Source: Collimonas fungivorans (GTDB taxonomy: Bacteria > Pseudomonadota > Gammaproteobacteria > Burkholderiales > Burkholderiaceae_D). Taken from it: a DNA stretch of 64,000 nt. The DNA lies in assembly GCF_001584145.1 (NCBI RefSeq), contig NZ_CP013232.1, positions 3,720,001 to 3,784,000 of the forward strand, read 5' to 3'. The notes below the pieces were generated by a model. That model was given only the letters and a program-made list of their open reading frames with translations. It ran no database searches and was not told the DNA's origin. This document shows, piece after piece, positions 1 to 9,866 of this stretch. Position numbers and translations under genes: made by a program. Position 1 is the first letter of the stretch. The number at the start of each line of letters is the position of its first letter.

Positions 1-33
1 GGGGAAGGCAGTAACGATCAGTGTACTAAAGAA

Positions 34-453
<420 letters not shown>

Positions 454-556
454 CTAGAAGAGTATATGAAAAACCCGGTTTGTCTATACGCCCAAATCAA
501 TAAGTGTATTTAAAAGACAGTCCATCGGGCCTTCACCGTTCCCGGCAAACCTGCCG

Positions 557-2617
557 TCAGCCGGGAATATTGTTCAGGTCGTCCAGCCAGACGGTCGCTT
601 CCGAATCGCTCGGCGCGCGCCAATCGCCGCGCGGCGACAGCGAACCGCCGCTGCCCACTTTAGGTGCATTCGGCACGCAGGAGCGCTTGAATTGGCTGGT
701 CCGGAAAAAGCGGTCGAGGAAAATCGCCAGGTTGCGCTTGATCGCAGCCAGGTCGTACTGGTTGCGCACCACCTTGGCGTCGTTCGGCCAGTTGCCGGCA
801 GTCTTGTCTTGCCAGGCCGAGAGCGCCAGGAACGCAACTTTCGACGGCGCGAAGCCATAACGCAGGATGTAATACAGGTTGAAATCCTGCAATTCATACG
901 GCCCAATGACGTTTTCCGTGATCTGTTCCGGCTTGCCGCTGGCCTTGCCAGGCACCAGTTCCGGGCTGATTTCTGTATCCAGGACATTGAGCAGCACGTC
1001 CGAACCCTGGCCGCCGATGGCGCCGGTCTCGGCCACCCAACGCACCAGGTGGCTGATCAGGGTCTTCGGCACGCTGGCGTTGACGTTGTAATGCGACATG
1101 TGGTCGCCCACGCCATAGGTGCACCAGCCCAGCGCCAGTTCGCTCAGGTCGCCGGTGCCGATAACGATGGCGTTGTTGAAATTGGCCAGCCGGAACAGAT
1201 GGTTGGTGCGTTCGCCAGCCTGGACGTTCTCGAAAGTGATGTCGAACTGGTCCTGCCCCGCGGCGTAAGGATGGCCCAGGTCTTTCAGCATTTGCAGGCA
1301 GCTCGGGCGAATGTCGATTTCCGCCGCAGTAGCACCGACCACCTGCATCAGTTGCCGCGCCTGCAGCAGGGTGCGGTCGCTGGTGGCGAAACCCGGCATG
1401 GTGTAGGCCAGGATATTCGCGCGCGGCAGGTTCAGGCGGTCCATCGCCTTGGCGCAGACCAGCAAGGCGTGGGTCGAATCGAGCCCGCCGGAAACGCCGA
1501 TCACCACCTTGGATATCTTGCTGGCGGACAGACGCTGCACCAGCGCTTGCACCTGGATGTTGTAGACCTCGGTGCAGCGTTCGTCGCGGCGTTTCGGATC
1601 GGCCGGCACATAGGGAAAACGCTCGACGCTGCGCGCCAGCGGCAAGGCCTGGTCCAAAGGCAGCGCCAGCTCGAAGCGGATCACCTCGAACCTGGCGACT
1701 TCGCCGGCATGGCGCCGCACCGACTGGCCGAAAGTAGTCTGGCGCATGCGCTCACGCGACAAGCGTTCGAGGTCGACATCGGCAAAGATGGTGTGCGAAT
1801 CGTCCAGGAAACGCTCGGACTCGGCCAGCAGTTCACCGTTCTCGTAAATCAGGCCCTGGCCGTCCCAGGCCAGATCGGTAGACGATTCACCCTTGCCGGC
1901 CGAGGTATACAGATACGCCGACAGGCAGCGCGCAGACTGCTGCGCGACCAGCTGGTGGCGATAGCCCGCCTTGCCCACCACCACGTTGGAAGCCGACAGG
2001 TTGACCAGCACACTGGCGCCGGCCAGCGCCGCGAACGACGACGGCGGAATCGGCACCCACACGTCTTCGCAAATCTCGACATGGAATTTCAGCAGCGGCA
2101 GGTTGCTGACCTCGAACAGCAGCCCGGTGCCAAATGGGATGCTGGGAATGCTGGCGCCGAACAATGCAACCTGGCTGGCCGCGGCGTTTTCAGCGGGGCT
2201 GAACTGGCGCATTTCGTAGAACTCGCCGTAGTTCGGCAGGTAGCTTTTCGGGACGATGCCCTGGATCCGGCCGCCGGCGACCACTACCGCGCAATTGAAC
2301 AGCTGGTGGCCGACGCGCAGAGGCAGGCCGACGATCATGGCCAGCGACAGCGTGGCTGAAGCTTCCACCACCGTCGCCAAAGCCGCTTCGCAGGCATCCA
2401 GCAAAGCGCGCTGGTGGAACAGGTCGTCGCAGGTGTAGGCGGACAAACCCAGTTCCGGGAACGCCACCAGCACAGCGCCCTGCTGCTCGGCCTGCCGGGC
2501 CAGCGCGATGGTTTCGGCGGCGTTGAACGCCGGGTCGGCTATCCGGCACTTCGGGATGGCGACGGCGACGCGCGCGAAATCATGGGAGTAAAGGTTCAGA
2601 AATTTGTTGGTTGTCAT
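557..2617 (-). CDS. nadE: Glutamine-dependent NAD+ synthetase
   Basis: A 686-residue two-domain enzyme that amidates nicotinic acid adenine dinucleotide to NAD+ using glutamine. The N-terminal nitrilase-type glutaminase domain shows the Glu-Lys-Cys triad: Glu in [10 protein letters not shown] (about residue 55), Lys in VPKSYLP and Cys in [11 protein letters not shown]. The C-terminal synthetase domain carries the PP-loop SGGLDSTHA and [12 protein letters not shown]. Overall it resembles the long actinobacterial-type NadE rather than the short ammonia-dependent enzyme. The frame is open 40 residues further upstream, but [14 protein letters not shown] matches the usual start and has AGGA 6 bases upstream; a second ATG lies directly before it. 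Pairing with the PII gene fits glutamine-linked nitrogen metabolism (inference). Confidence 0.95.
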   Translation of the reverse strand: MTTNKFLNLYSHDFARVAVAIPKCRIADPAFNAAETIALARQAEQQGAVLVAFPELGLSAYTCDDLFHQRALLDACEAALATVVEASATLSLAMIVGLPLRVGHQLFNCAVVVAGGRIQGIVPKSYLPNYGEFYEMRQFSPAENAAASQVALFGASIPSIPFGTGLLFEVSNLPLLKFHVEICEDVWVPIPPSSFAALAGASVLVNLSASNVVVGKAGYRHQLVAQQSARCLSAYLYTSAGKGESSTDLAWDGQGLIYENGELLAESERFLDDSHTIFADVDLERLSRERMRQTTFGQSVRRHAGEVARFEVIRFELALPLDQALPLARSVERFPYVPADPKRRDERCTEVYNIQVQALVQRLSASKISKVVIGVSGGLDSTHALLVCAKAMDRLNLPRANILAYTMPGFATSDRTLLQARQLMQVVGATAAEIDIRPSCLQMLKDLGHPYAAGQDQFDITFENVQAGERTNHLFRLANFNNAIVIGTGDLSELALGWCTYGVGDHMSHYNVNASVPKTLISHLVRWVAETGAIGGQGSDVLLNVLDTEISPELVPGKASGKPEQITENVIGPYELQDFNLYYILRYGFAPSKVAFLALSAWQDKTAGNWPNDAKVVRNQYDLAAIKRNLAIFLDRFFRTSQFKRSCVPNAPKVGSGGSLSPRGDWRAPSDSEATVWLDDLNNIPG

Positions 2618-2751
2618 CATTCTTCCTGCGCTCTGCTTGATTGGCCAATTATCGCATGCTAATGGCCTGCCCTTGGCAGCAGGCGGCAGAACCTCGGCGG
2701 CGGTGCTAAACTCAGCGCTTTCGCCACCCACATTCACAGCTCGCCAAGTCC

Positions 2752-3936
2752 TTGATTAACAAGACAACAACCAAGACCTCCACGCGCATTGTTTCATCCC
2801 TGAGCGAAGTCGGCCAGGCTGCATGGGACGGACTGCTGGCCCTGCAGGCCGACGCCAATCCTTTTCTCTCGTTCACCTTCCTGCACGCCTTGCACGAAAG
2901 CGGCAGCGCCTCGGAAAAATCCGGCTGGCAGCCGCAATACCTGACCCTGTGGGAAGAAAGCTGCGACCCGAGCTGCACCCCGCCGCAGCTGATCGCGGCC
3001 CTGCCCCTGTACGTCAAATTCCATTCCTATGGCGAATACGTGTTCGACTGGGCCTGGGCCGACGCCTACCAGCGCAACGGCCTGGAATACTATCCGAAAC
3101 TGCTGTCGGCGATCCCGTTCACGCCGGTCACCGGCGGCCGCCTGCTGGCGCGCGACGACCAGGCGCGGGCGGCGCTGATCGAAGTGCTGCGATCATTGCG
3201 CAAAGATACGCAGACCTCGTCCACCCACATCCTTTACCCGCCTGTCGCACAAGCCGAAGCCCTGCAACAGGCCGGCTTCATGCTGCGCAGCGGCGTCCAG
3301 TTCCATTGGCTGAACCCGGGCTACCGCGATTTCACGGCGTTTCTCGATACGCTGGAACGCAAGAAGCGCAAGAATATCCTGGCCGAACGGCGCAAGGTGG
3401 CCGATGCCGGCGTGCGCCTGCGCCGGGTGCGCGGGACAGATGCGACCGAGGCCGACTGGATCTTCTTCCACCGCTGTTATGCGCAAACCTATGCCGAACA
3501 CCATTCCACGCCTTACCTGAACCTGGATTTTTTCCTTCGGATAGGGAGCAGCATGCCGCAGAATATCCTGCTGATCGTCGCCGAGCGTGACGGCCGGCCG
3601 ATTGCCTCGTCGCTGCTGATCCATACCGACCAGACCTTGTACGGCCGCTACTGGGGCGCGCTCGAATTCGTGCCTTGCCTGCATTTCGAAACCGCGTATT
3701 ACCAGCCGCTGGAATTCTGCATCGAGCAAAAGATCGCCTGCTTTGAAGGAGGCGCCCAGGGCGAACACAAGATGGCGCGCGGTTTCCTGCCGCAAAAAAC
3801 CTGGTCGGCGCACTGGCTGGCCCATCCCGCTTTCGCCGATGCGGTGGCGAATTTCCTGGAACGCGAAGCGGACGGCATCGACAGCTATATGGATGAGCTG
3901 AACGACCGCAATCCGTTTCGATCGGCGTCGTCCTAG
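2752..3936 (+). CDS. GNAT/FemAB-like protein (peptidogalycan biosynthesis family, DUF482)
   Basis: A 394-residue protein resembling the COG3146/DUF482 family, predicted acyltransferases related to FemAB. Recognisable stretches are the N-terminal [20 protein letters not shown], a central [15 protein letters not shown] and the C-terminal [17 protein letters not shown], all typical of the family. The substrate is not known. The reading begins with a TTG at 2752; there is no in-frame ATG before the conserved region, so this or another weak codon nearby must be used. It is divergent from nadE, whose start is 135 bases away, and convergent with the MFS gene, with only 16 bases between their ends. 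Confidence 0.72.
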   Translation: MINKTTTKTSTRIVSSLSEVGQAAWDGLLALQADANPFLSFTFLHALHESGSASEKSGWQPQYLTLWEESCDPSCTPPQLIAALPLYVKFHSYGEYVFDWAWADAYQRNGLEYYPKLLSAIPFTPVTGGRLLARDDQARAALIEVLRSLRKDTQTSSTHILYPPVAQAEALQQAGFMLRSGVQFHWLNPGYRDFTAFLDTLERKKRKNILAERRKVADAGVRLRRVRGTDATEADWIFFHRCYAQTYAEHHSTPYLNLDFFLRIGSSMPQNILLIVAERDGRPIASSLLIHTDQTLYGRYWGALEFVPCLHFETAYYQPLEFCIEQKIACFEGGAQGEHKMARGFLPQKTWSAHWLAHPAFADAVANFLEREADGIDSYMDELNDRNPFRSASS

Positions 3937-3952
3937 CAAAACAGCCGGCAGT

Positions 3953-5275
3953 TTACCGCCGCCGTTTTTTTGTCAGGAACACCAACGCTGCCGCAACTAC
4001 CGATGCCGCGGCCAGGCCATACAGCCCGCCCTGGATCGATCCGGTCTTTTGCTCCAGATAACCAAAGGTTGCCGGCGCAACGAAACCGCCTAGATTCCCC
4101 AATGAATTGATCAGTGCGATAACGCCAGCCGCGATCCGGGCGTCCAGGTAACCTTGGGGAATAGGCCAAAAAAGCGAAGAAGCCGCCTTGAATCCTATCG
4201 CTGCGAAGCAGATCGCCACAAACGCAAATACGGGCCCGCTCGTGGTTGACATGAACATCCCGCAGGCCGCGACAACCAGCGCTATCGCCACCCACATCTG
4301 CTGATGCTTGAAGCGTGCCGCCAGAGAGGCGAAAATGTACATTGCGACGATGGAGATCAGCCAGGGTATGGAGTTGAACAAGCCGATCTGAAAATCGCTG
4401 AAATGCCCCATCTTCTTGATGATGCTTGGAAGCCAGAACGTCGCTCCATAGATAGTCAGCTGGATCGCAAAATAGACAAAACAGAAAAGTGCGATGCGGC
4501 CATCTTTCAGCAATGAAAGTGAACTCACATGTTTTGGCCTGTTGGCTTCACGCTCTTTTTGTTCGGCGTCGATGACGTCCGCCAAGGCCTTGCGCTCGGA
4601 ATCGGTCAGCCATTTTGCGTCGCGCGGATGGGAGTCGAGCCTGAACCAGACTACCAGGCACAGGACAATCGATGCGACGCCTTCGATAATGAACATCCAT
4701 TGCCACCCGTGGAATCCGCCGCCTTCGATCTGCAGCAGTGCACCGGACAAAGGGCCGGAAATCACGGAAGCCAAAGCCGACCCGCTGAGGAAAATCGCCA
4801 TGGCTTTCCCGCGTTCGCTGTTCGGCAGCCACTGGGTAAAGTAATACACCACGCCTGGAAAGAAGCCGGCTTCCGCAACGCCTAACAGCAGCCGCATTAC
4901 ATAGAACGAAGTTTCACCGGTAATGAATGCCATTCCGGTAGCCACGACTCCCCATGTGAACATGATGCGAGTCAGCCAGGCCTTGGCCCCGAAACGCTGC
5001 TGCAGGATGTTCGAAGGCACCTCAAAAACCGCATAGGCCACAAAAAACAGGCCGGCTCCAAACCCGAATGCCGCCGCGCCTATGCCAAGGTCAGTCTGCA
5101 AATGGGAACGGACAAAGCCGATATTGACGCGATCAATGTAGTTTGCGATAAACATGACGACGAACAAGGGCAATATCCGCCATTTCACTTTACTGACCGC
5201 AACGTCCAGTTCGCTTCGGACATTGCCGTCAGTTGCATCGCCGCCCTTGGCGCCCGCAGATAGAAGTGCATTCAC
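3953..5275 (-). CDS. MFS transporter, anion:cation symporter family
   Basis: A 440-residue inner-membrane protein of the major facilitator superfamily with about 12 hydrophobic segments. ANYIDRVNIGFV in helix 1 and the LGVAEAGFFPGVVYYFTQW stretch in helices 4-5 are typical of the ACS family, which takes up organic anions such as tartrate, phthalate, 4-hydroxyphenylacetate or galactarate. The real substrate cannot be read from sequence. Translation starts with GTG at 5275, preceded by GAGGAG 8 bases away. No catabolic gene adjoins it, so it looks like a stand-alone transporter. Confidence 0.85.
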   Translation of the reverse strand: MNALLSAGAKGGDATDGNVRSELDVAVSKVKWRILPLFVVMFIANYIDRVNIGFVRSHLQTDLGIGAAAFGFGAGLFFVAYAVFEVPSNILQQRFGAKAWLTRIMFTWGVVATGMAFITGETSFYVMRLLLGVAEAGFFPGVVYYFTQWLPNSERGKAMAIFLSGSALASVISGPLSGALLQIEGGGFHGWQWMFIIEGVASIVLCLVVWFRLDSHPRDAKWLTDSERKALADVIDAEQKEREANRPKHVSSLSLLKDGRIALFCFVYFAIQLTIYGATFWLPSIIKKMGHFSDFQIGLFNSIPWLISIVAMYIFASLAARFKHQQMWVAIALVVAACGMFMSTTSGPVFAFVAICFAAIGFKAASSLFWPIPQGYLDARIAAGVIALINSLGNLGGFVAPATFGYLEQKTGSIQGGLYGLAAASVVAAALVFLTKKRRR

Positions 5276-5691
5276 CTTACTGTCTCCTCGAATTCGATTT
5301 GCCGGACCTGTTATATTTTTAGCGGACCAAGCAAGGGATTTTGCTATTGAAATAGATGTCTGTCATCGTACAAGTAAAAATATTAATCGACAAGATTCTT
5401 TTGAAAGCATTATCCAAAAAACAGAGCGACTCCGAGTCAAAATACTAACATTTATATCAATTCGGAGCACCGATATCCGGTTTTCGGCTCCACCTAGCTA
5501 TCTCGAGAATCATTCACCATGTTGTCTGTTGTCATACAATATAGTGGTTTAACCGCATATTGATCACGGTGAAACTGCCGCTTGCTGTATCAGCCCCATC
5601 CAAATACCATTGTCGGCCACGACACCCCGGCCATGCGCAAACATCCGTTCCGATCAGCTTTCAGCGGCCCGGCTTCACACAAAGAACCGCC
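5276..5691. other. Intergenic region between divergent transporters
   Basis: This 416-base stretch separates the GTG start of the MFS gene from the ATG of the EamA gene. The MFS-proximal half is clearly AT-rich and presumably holds its promoter. The EamA-side half is open in frame with that gene but lacks a start signal or family similarity, so it is read as leader. No repeat or RNA gene was recognised. Confidence 0.5.
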
Positions 5692-6576
5692 ATGCAACCC
5701 ACTCATATCCTGTTAGCTCTGTTGACCGTCACGATCTGGGGCATGAATTTTGTTGTGATCAAGATCGGCCTGGCAGGCTTGCCGCCACTGCTGTTTTCGG
5801 CGCTGCGCTTCGTGTTTGCCGCGCTGCCGCTGGTATTTTTCATCAAGCGGCCGGCGATTCCCTGGCGCTTCCTGATCGGCTTCGGCCTGTTCCAGTTCGC
5901 GCTGCAATTTTCCTTGCTGTTCTCCGGCATGCAGCTGGGCATAGGCGCCGGCCTGGCGTCGCTGGTGATCCAGCTTCAGGCGTTTTTCACGATCGGCCTG
6001 GCAGTGCTGCTGCTAGGCGAACGGCCGCTGCTGATGCAATTGCTGGGAGCGCTGGTGGCGCTGGCAGGCATAGCCCTGGTCGCTACGCACCTGGAAGCGA
6101 AGGCTACCGTGATCGGTTTCCTGCTGGTGATCGGCGCAGGCCTGAGCTGGGCCAGCGCCAATATCGTCACCAAGAAAATCGGCAAGGTCAATCCGCTGGC
6201 GCTGATGGCCTGGGGTTCGCTGATGGCGGCGCCGCCGTTGCTGCTGGCGTCAGCCCTGCTTGAAGGGCCCGCCGCCTGGCACAGCGCCTTTGCCCACTTC
6301 GGCTGGGCTTCGGTGGCTGCGGTGTTCTACCAGTCCTATCCGAACACCATCGTCGGCTACGGCATCTGGACCATCCTCATGCGCAAATACCCGGCCGCCA
6401 CGGTAGCGCCGTTCTCGCTGCTGGTGCCGCTGGTGGGCATGCTGAGCGCCGCCGTCCTGCTGGGCGAATCGCTGCAGTGGTGGAAAATCGTCGCCGGCGT
6501 GCTGGTGCTGGGCGGCCTTGCCTTGAACCAGTTCGGCGGGCGCCTGATGCTGCTGGTGAAAGCGGCGCGGCAATAA
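5692..6576 (+). CDS. EamA/DMT-family transporter
   Basis: A 294-residue inner-membrane protein with about ten hydrophobic helices in two EamA repeats; LTVTIWGMNFVVIKIGLAG opens the first repeat and WASANIVTKKIG the second. It resembles the YdcZ/EamA drug/metabolite transporters that export amino-acid-type metabolites (for example O-acetylserine or cysteine in E. coli EamA); the substrate here is unknown. The frame is open 44 residues upstream, but that part is polar and non-conserved, so the ATG at 5692 (MQPTHILLALL) is chosen. The ribosome site is weak. A bidirectional terminator separates it from ppa. Confidence 0.85.
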   Translation: MQPTHILLALLTVTIWGMNFVVIKIGLAGLPPLLFSALRFVFAALPLVFFIKRPAIPWRFLIGFGLFQFALQFSLLFSGMQLGIGAGLASLVIQLQAFFTIGLAVLLLGERPLLMQLLGALVALAGIALVATHLEAKATVIGFLLVIGAGLSWASANIVTKKIGKVNPLALMAWGSLMAAPPLLLASALLEGPAAWHSAFAHFGWASVAAVFYQSYPNTIVGYGIWTILMRKYPAATVAPFSLLVPLVGMLSAAVLLGESLQWWKIVAGVLVLGGLALNQFGGRLMLLVKAARQ

Positions 6577-6580
6577 AAAA

Positions 6581-6598
6581 AGCGCACCGCGGTGCGCT
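6581..6598. terminator. Bidirectional rho-independent terminator
   Basis: A perfect 18-base palindrome (AGCGCACCGCGGTGCGCT) flanked by an A-run on the left and CTTTTC on the right, placed between the convergent EamA and ppa genes. It can end transcription from either side. Confidence 0.8.
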
Positions 6599-6620
6599 CT
6601 TTTCACAAACCCGGGGCAAA

Positions 6621-7160
6621 TTACACCGCGACGGATTTTTTGTAAGACTCGACGCCAGACAGGATTTCCTTGCGCGCTTCGTCCGGACCGAACCAGCCGT
6701 CGATCTTGACCCATTTGCCCTTTTCCAGGTCTTTGTAGTGCTCGAAGAAATGCTGGATCTGCTTCAGGCGCAGTTCATTCATGTCTTCCGGCTTTTGCCA
6801 GTGAGTGTAGATGCTCAGCACCTTGTCGACCGGCACCGCCAGCAGCTTGGCGTCCTGGCCGGCTTCGTCCGACATCTTCAGGACGCCGATCGGGCGGCAG
6901 CGCACCACCACGCCAGGGAACAGCGGGAACGGGGTGATCACCAGCACGTCGACCGGATCGCCGTCGTCCGACAAGGTTTGCGGGATATAGCCGTAGTTGC
7001 AAGGGTAATGCATGGCAGTACCCATGAAGCGGTCGACAAAAATCGCGCCGGATTCCTTGTCGACTTCGTATTTGATCGGATCGGCATTCATCGGGATCTC
7101 GATGATGACGTTGAAATCGTTTGGCAAATCGCGCCCGGCCGATACTTGATTCAGACTCAT
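6621..7160 (-). CDS. ppa: Inorganic pyrophosphatase
   Basis: A 179-residue cytoplasmic family I pyrophosphatase that hydrolyses PPi to two phosphates and pulls biosynthetic reactions forward. The signature DGDPVDVLV with its three metal-binding aspartates is intact, as are the N-terminal [24 protein letters not shown] and the C-terminal [12 protein letters not shown]. Length matches the E. coli enzyme (about 176). It is monocistronic: a terminator follows, and the next gene upstream is divergent. Confidence 0.96.
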   Translation of the reverse strand: MSLNQVSAGRDLPNDFNVIIEIPMNADPIKYEVDKESGAIFVDRFMGTAMHYPCNYGYIPQTLSDDGDPVDVLVITPFPLFPGVVVRCRPIGVLKMSDEAGQDAKLLAVPVDKVLSIYTHWQKPEDMNELRLKQIQHFFEHYKDLEKGKWVKIDGWFGPDEARKEILSGVESYKKSVAV

Positions 7161-7352
7161 GGTGTGCTCTCGTCAATAATTAAAAATGCGCTACAAAACC
7201 TTCTCAGCCCGAAATTATAACGGCTCAAAGCCCTATCGTGCGATGCAACATCGACTTAGTTGCGGCGAAGGCAGTGATTCGCCCGGATGAATAACCATAA
7301 GACAACGATCTTGCCCGCATCAATCTTGCAGTTATTCCTGTTTTGATTTATA

Positions 7353-7370
7353 TTTCAGTAATTACTGAAA
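7353..7370. promoter_or_regulatory. Perfect palindrome, candidate GbsR-type operator
   Basis: TTTCAGTAATTACTGAAA is an 18-base perfect palindrome ending 12 bases before the ATG of the GbsR/MarR-type gene at 7383. The position suggests autoregulation of the regulator and of the cyd operon behind it. The regulator-site pairing is inferred. Confidence 0.6.
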
Positions 7371-7382
7371 ATTCAAAACATC

Positions 7383-8030
7383 ATGACACCTCCCAACGCC
7401 ACCCCGCCCGCAAGCAGCCCGCCTACGCCCCTGACGCCGCTGACCCAGCGCTTCATCTCGCATTTTGGCGAAATGGGCAGCCGCTGGGGCATCAACCGCA
7501 CCGTCGGCCAGATCTATGCGCTGCTGTACGTGCTGGGCCAGCCGCTGAACGCCGACCAGATCGCCGACTACCTGACTTTTTCGCGCTCCAATGTCAGCAT
7601 GGGCCTGAAGGAACTGCAGTCCTGGCGCCTGGTCAAGCTGCTGCACCAGCCGGGCGACCGCCGCGAATACTTCGAGCCGCCCAAGGATATCTGGGACATT
7701 TTCAAGACCCTGCTGGAAGAGCGGCGCCGGCGCGAGATCGAACCGACCCTGTCGATGCTGCGCGACGCCTTGCTGGAAAACCCCGCCAACGATACCGACA
7801 AACAGGCGCAACAGCGGATGCGCGAGATGTACAATCTGATCGAACTGTCCAGTTCCTGGTTCGACGATGTGCAACGCCTGTCGCCGGAAACCCTGGCGTC
7901 GCTGATGAAGATGGGTTCCAAAGTCAAGAAACTGCTGGATGTGCGCGACAAGTTCCGCGTCGGCTCCGGCGGCAGCAAGAGCCACCACGATCACCCCGAT
8001 GTGCAGCTGACGGTTCAGCCAAAGGAATAG
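7383..8030 (+). CDS. GbsR/MarR-family transcriptional regulator
   Basis: A 215-residue DNA-binding regulator of the GbsR type. The winged-helix core is clear: GINRTVGQIYALLYVLGQPL, then ADQIADYLTFSRSNVSMGLK as the helix-turn-helix, then a DRREYF wing. The C-terminal helical part (PTLSMLRDALLENPAND, LSSSWFDDVQRLSPE) probably dimerises. It is the first gene of a tight cluster: cydP follows after 4 bases, then cydA, cydB and cydX, so it very likely controls cytochrome bd expression. A perfect palindrome just upstream is its probable binding site. The effector is unknown. Confidence 0.85.
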   Translation: MTPPNATPPASSPPTPLTPLTQRFISHFGEMGSRWGINRTVGQIYALLYVLGQPLNADQIADYLTFSRSNVSMGLKELQSWRLVKLLHQPGDRREYFEPPKDIWDIFKTLLEERRRREIEPTLSMLRDALLENPANDTDKQAQQRMREMYNLIELSSSWFDDVQRLSPETLASLMKMGSKVKKLLDVRDKFRVGSGGSKSHHDHPDVQLTVQPKE

Positions 8031-8034
8031 ACGC

Positions 8035-8271
8035 ATGCAGTCTTTCTCCACAAAAAAAAGATTCACCCGGCTGCCGCTGGCAGTCGAAATCACCCTGATC
8101 CTGATCGTCAAGATCGCCCTGCTGACGCTGCTCTGGAAAGCCTTCTTCTCTGAGCCGCAAACCAAGAAAATGCGCATGCCGACCGGCCTGGTCGAGCAGC
8201 ATTTCCTGAGCCAGCCGCCTGCAGCACCTTCCTCACCGTCCCACCCTTCCCCTCCGGAGACCCGCCAATGA
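8035..8271 (+). CDS. cydP: Cytochrome bd oxidase putative small subunit CydP
   Basis: A 78-residue protein with one transmembrane helix (about residues 15-35, PLAVEITLILIVKIALLTLL) and a Pro-rich, disordered tail, as in the small protein CydP reported next to cydAB in several Proteobacteria. It starts 4 bases after the regulator gene, and its stop overlaps the cydA start in an ATGA, so translation is coupled. CydP is thought to assist or be part of the bd oxidase; its exact role is not settled. Identification is from context plus the typical helix. Confidence 0.75.
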   Translation: MQSFSTKKRFTRLPLAVEITLILIVKIALLTLLWKAFFSEPQTKKMRMPTGLVEQHFLSQPPAAPSSPSHPSPPETRQ

Positions 8272-9854
8272 TCCCTATTGATGAAGTCGTCGCCTTGTCC
8301 CGCCTGCAGTTCGCAGCGACCGCGATGTTCCATTTCCTGTTCGTGCCTCTCACCTTGGGGCTGGCCTGGATCCTGGTCATCATGGAATCGGTCTATGTAA
8401 TGACCGGCAGTCCGATCTATAAAGACATGACGCGTTTCTGGGGCAAGCTGTTCGGCATCAACTTCGCCATGGGGATCGCCACCGGCATCACGCTGGAATT
8501 CCAGTTCGGCACCAACTGGTCCTACTACTCGCATTATGTCGGCGACATCTTCGGCACGCCGCTGGCGATCGAGGGCATGATGGCCTTCTTCCTCGAATCG
8601 ACCTTCGTCGGCCTGTTCTTCTTCGGCTGGGACCGCCTGTCGCGAGTCCAGCATCTGCTGATCACTTTCCTGGTGGCGCTAGGCTCCAGCCTGTCGGCGC
8701 TGTGGATCCTGATCGCCAACGGCTGGATGAACAACCCGGTCGGCGCCGAATTCAACTACGAAACCATGCGCATGGAGCTGACCAGCATCGTCGACGTCAT
8801 CTTCAATCCGGTGGCCCAGGTCAAGTTCGTCCATACGCTGTCGGCCGGTTATGTCGCCGCGTCGATGTTCGTGCTTGGCATCTCCGCCTTCTACCTGTTG
8901 AAGGGGCGCGACACCGCGTTTGCACTGCGTTCGTTTGCGATTGCCGCCGGTTTCGGCTTGGCCTCGACCTTGTCGGTGATCGTGCTCGGCGACGAATCCG
9001 GTTATACCGCCGGCGAAGTCAACAAGGTCAAGATGGCGGCGATGGAAGCCGAATGGCATACCGAACCGGCGCCGGCCGGCATCACCGTGTTCGGCTGGCC
9101 CAACGAGAAGGAGCAGCGCACCGATTTCGCGTTCAAGATTCCTTATGTGCTGGGCCTGATCGGCACCCGTTCGGTGGACAAGCAGATCACCGGCATCCAC
9201 GATCTGAAAAAAGAGCACGAAGTGCGCATCCGCAACGGCATGCTGGCGTATTCTGCCCTGACCCGCCTCAAGGGCGGCGACAAATCGCCAGAAGCGATTG
9301 CCGATTTCGACAAGCTGAAACACGATCTCGGTTACGGCCTGCTGCTGAAGAAATACACGCCGAAGGTGGTCGACGCCACGCCTGAGCAGATCGCCATGGC
9401 GGTCAACGACACCTTTCCCAAGATCGCGCCGATGTTCTGGTCGTTCCGGCTGATGGTCGGCCTCGGCATCCTGTTCCTGTTCATCTTCTCCTGCTCGTTC
9501 TACTTCCTGATCCGCAAGAAACTGGCGAAACAGCGCTGGCTGCTGCGCCTGGCGGTGTACAGCATTCCGCTGCCATGGGTGGCGATCGAACTGGGCTGGC
9601 TGCTGGCCGAATACGGCCGCCAGCCGTGGACCATCTCCGGCGTGCTGCCGACCCACCTGTCGGCCTCGACCCTGCAGCCCGGCAGCCTCTACTTCAGCCT
9701 GGCAGGTTTCCTCGGTTTCTATGGTTTCCTGTTCGTCATTGAAATGATACTGATGGTGAAATACGCCCGCCGCGGCCCGAGCAGCCTGCATACCGGCAAG
9801 TACCACTGGGAACGCCTGGAAGCATCAACCACCGGCTCGACTGCCAAGGCATAA
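8268..9854 (+). CDS. cydA: Cytochrome bd ubiquinol oxidase subunit I
   Basis: A 528-residue membrane subunit that oxidises ubiquinol and carries hemes b558, b595 and d for oxygen reduction. The N-terminal His of FHFLFVPLTLG (His22) and the helix-5 His in KFVHTLSAGYV are the expected heme ligands. The Q-loop contains KVKMAAMEAEWHTEPAP and is long, as in E. coli CydA (522 residues) rather than the short-loop CioA type. The signature GWLLAEYGRQPW is intact. Its ATG overlaps the cydP stop. Cytochrome bd supports respiration at low oxygen and under nitric oxide or cyanide stress. Confidence 0.97.
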   Translation: MIPIDEVVALSRLQFAATAMFHFLFVPLTLGLAWILVIMESVYVMTGSPIYKDMTRFWGKLFGINFAMGIATGITLEFQFGTNWSYYSHYVGDIFGTPLAIEGMMAFFLESTFVGLFFFGWDRLSRVQHLLITFLVALGSSLSALWILIANGWMNNPVGAEFNYETMRMELTSIVDVIFNPVAQVKFVHTLSAGYVAASMFVLGISAFYLLKGRDTAFALRSFAIAAGFGLASTLSVIVLGDESGYTAGEVNKVKMAAMEAEWHTEPAPAGITVFGWPNEKEQRTDFAFKIPYVLGLIGTRSVDKQITGIHDLKKEHEVRIRNGMLAYSALTRLKGGDKSPEAIADFDKLKHDLGYGLLLKKYTPKVVDATPEQIAMAVNDTFPKIAPMFWSFRLMVGLGILFLFIFSCSFYFLIRKKLAKQRWLLRLAVYSIPLPWVAIELGWLLAEYGRQPWTISGVLPTHLSASTLQPGSLYFSLAGFLGFYGFLFVIEMILMVKYARRGPSSLHTGKYHWERLEASTTGSTAKA

Positions 9855-9866
9855 GGAGAAACCGCC

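Noticed and set aside
692..2359. A 555-residue plus-strand open frame
   Set aside because: Shadow of nadE; the minus-strand product has full family similarity and this one has none.
8679..9806. A 375-residue minus-strand frame
   Set aside because: Antisense to cydA, whose identity is certain.
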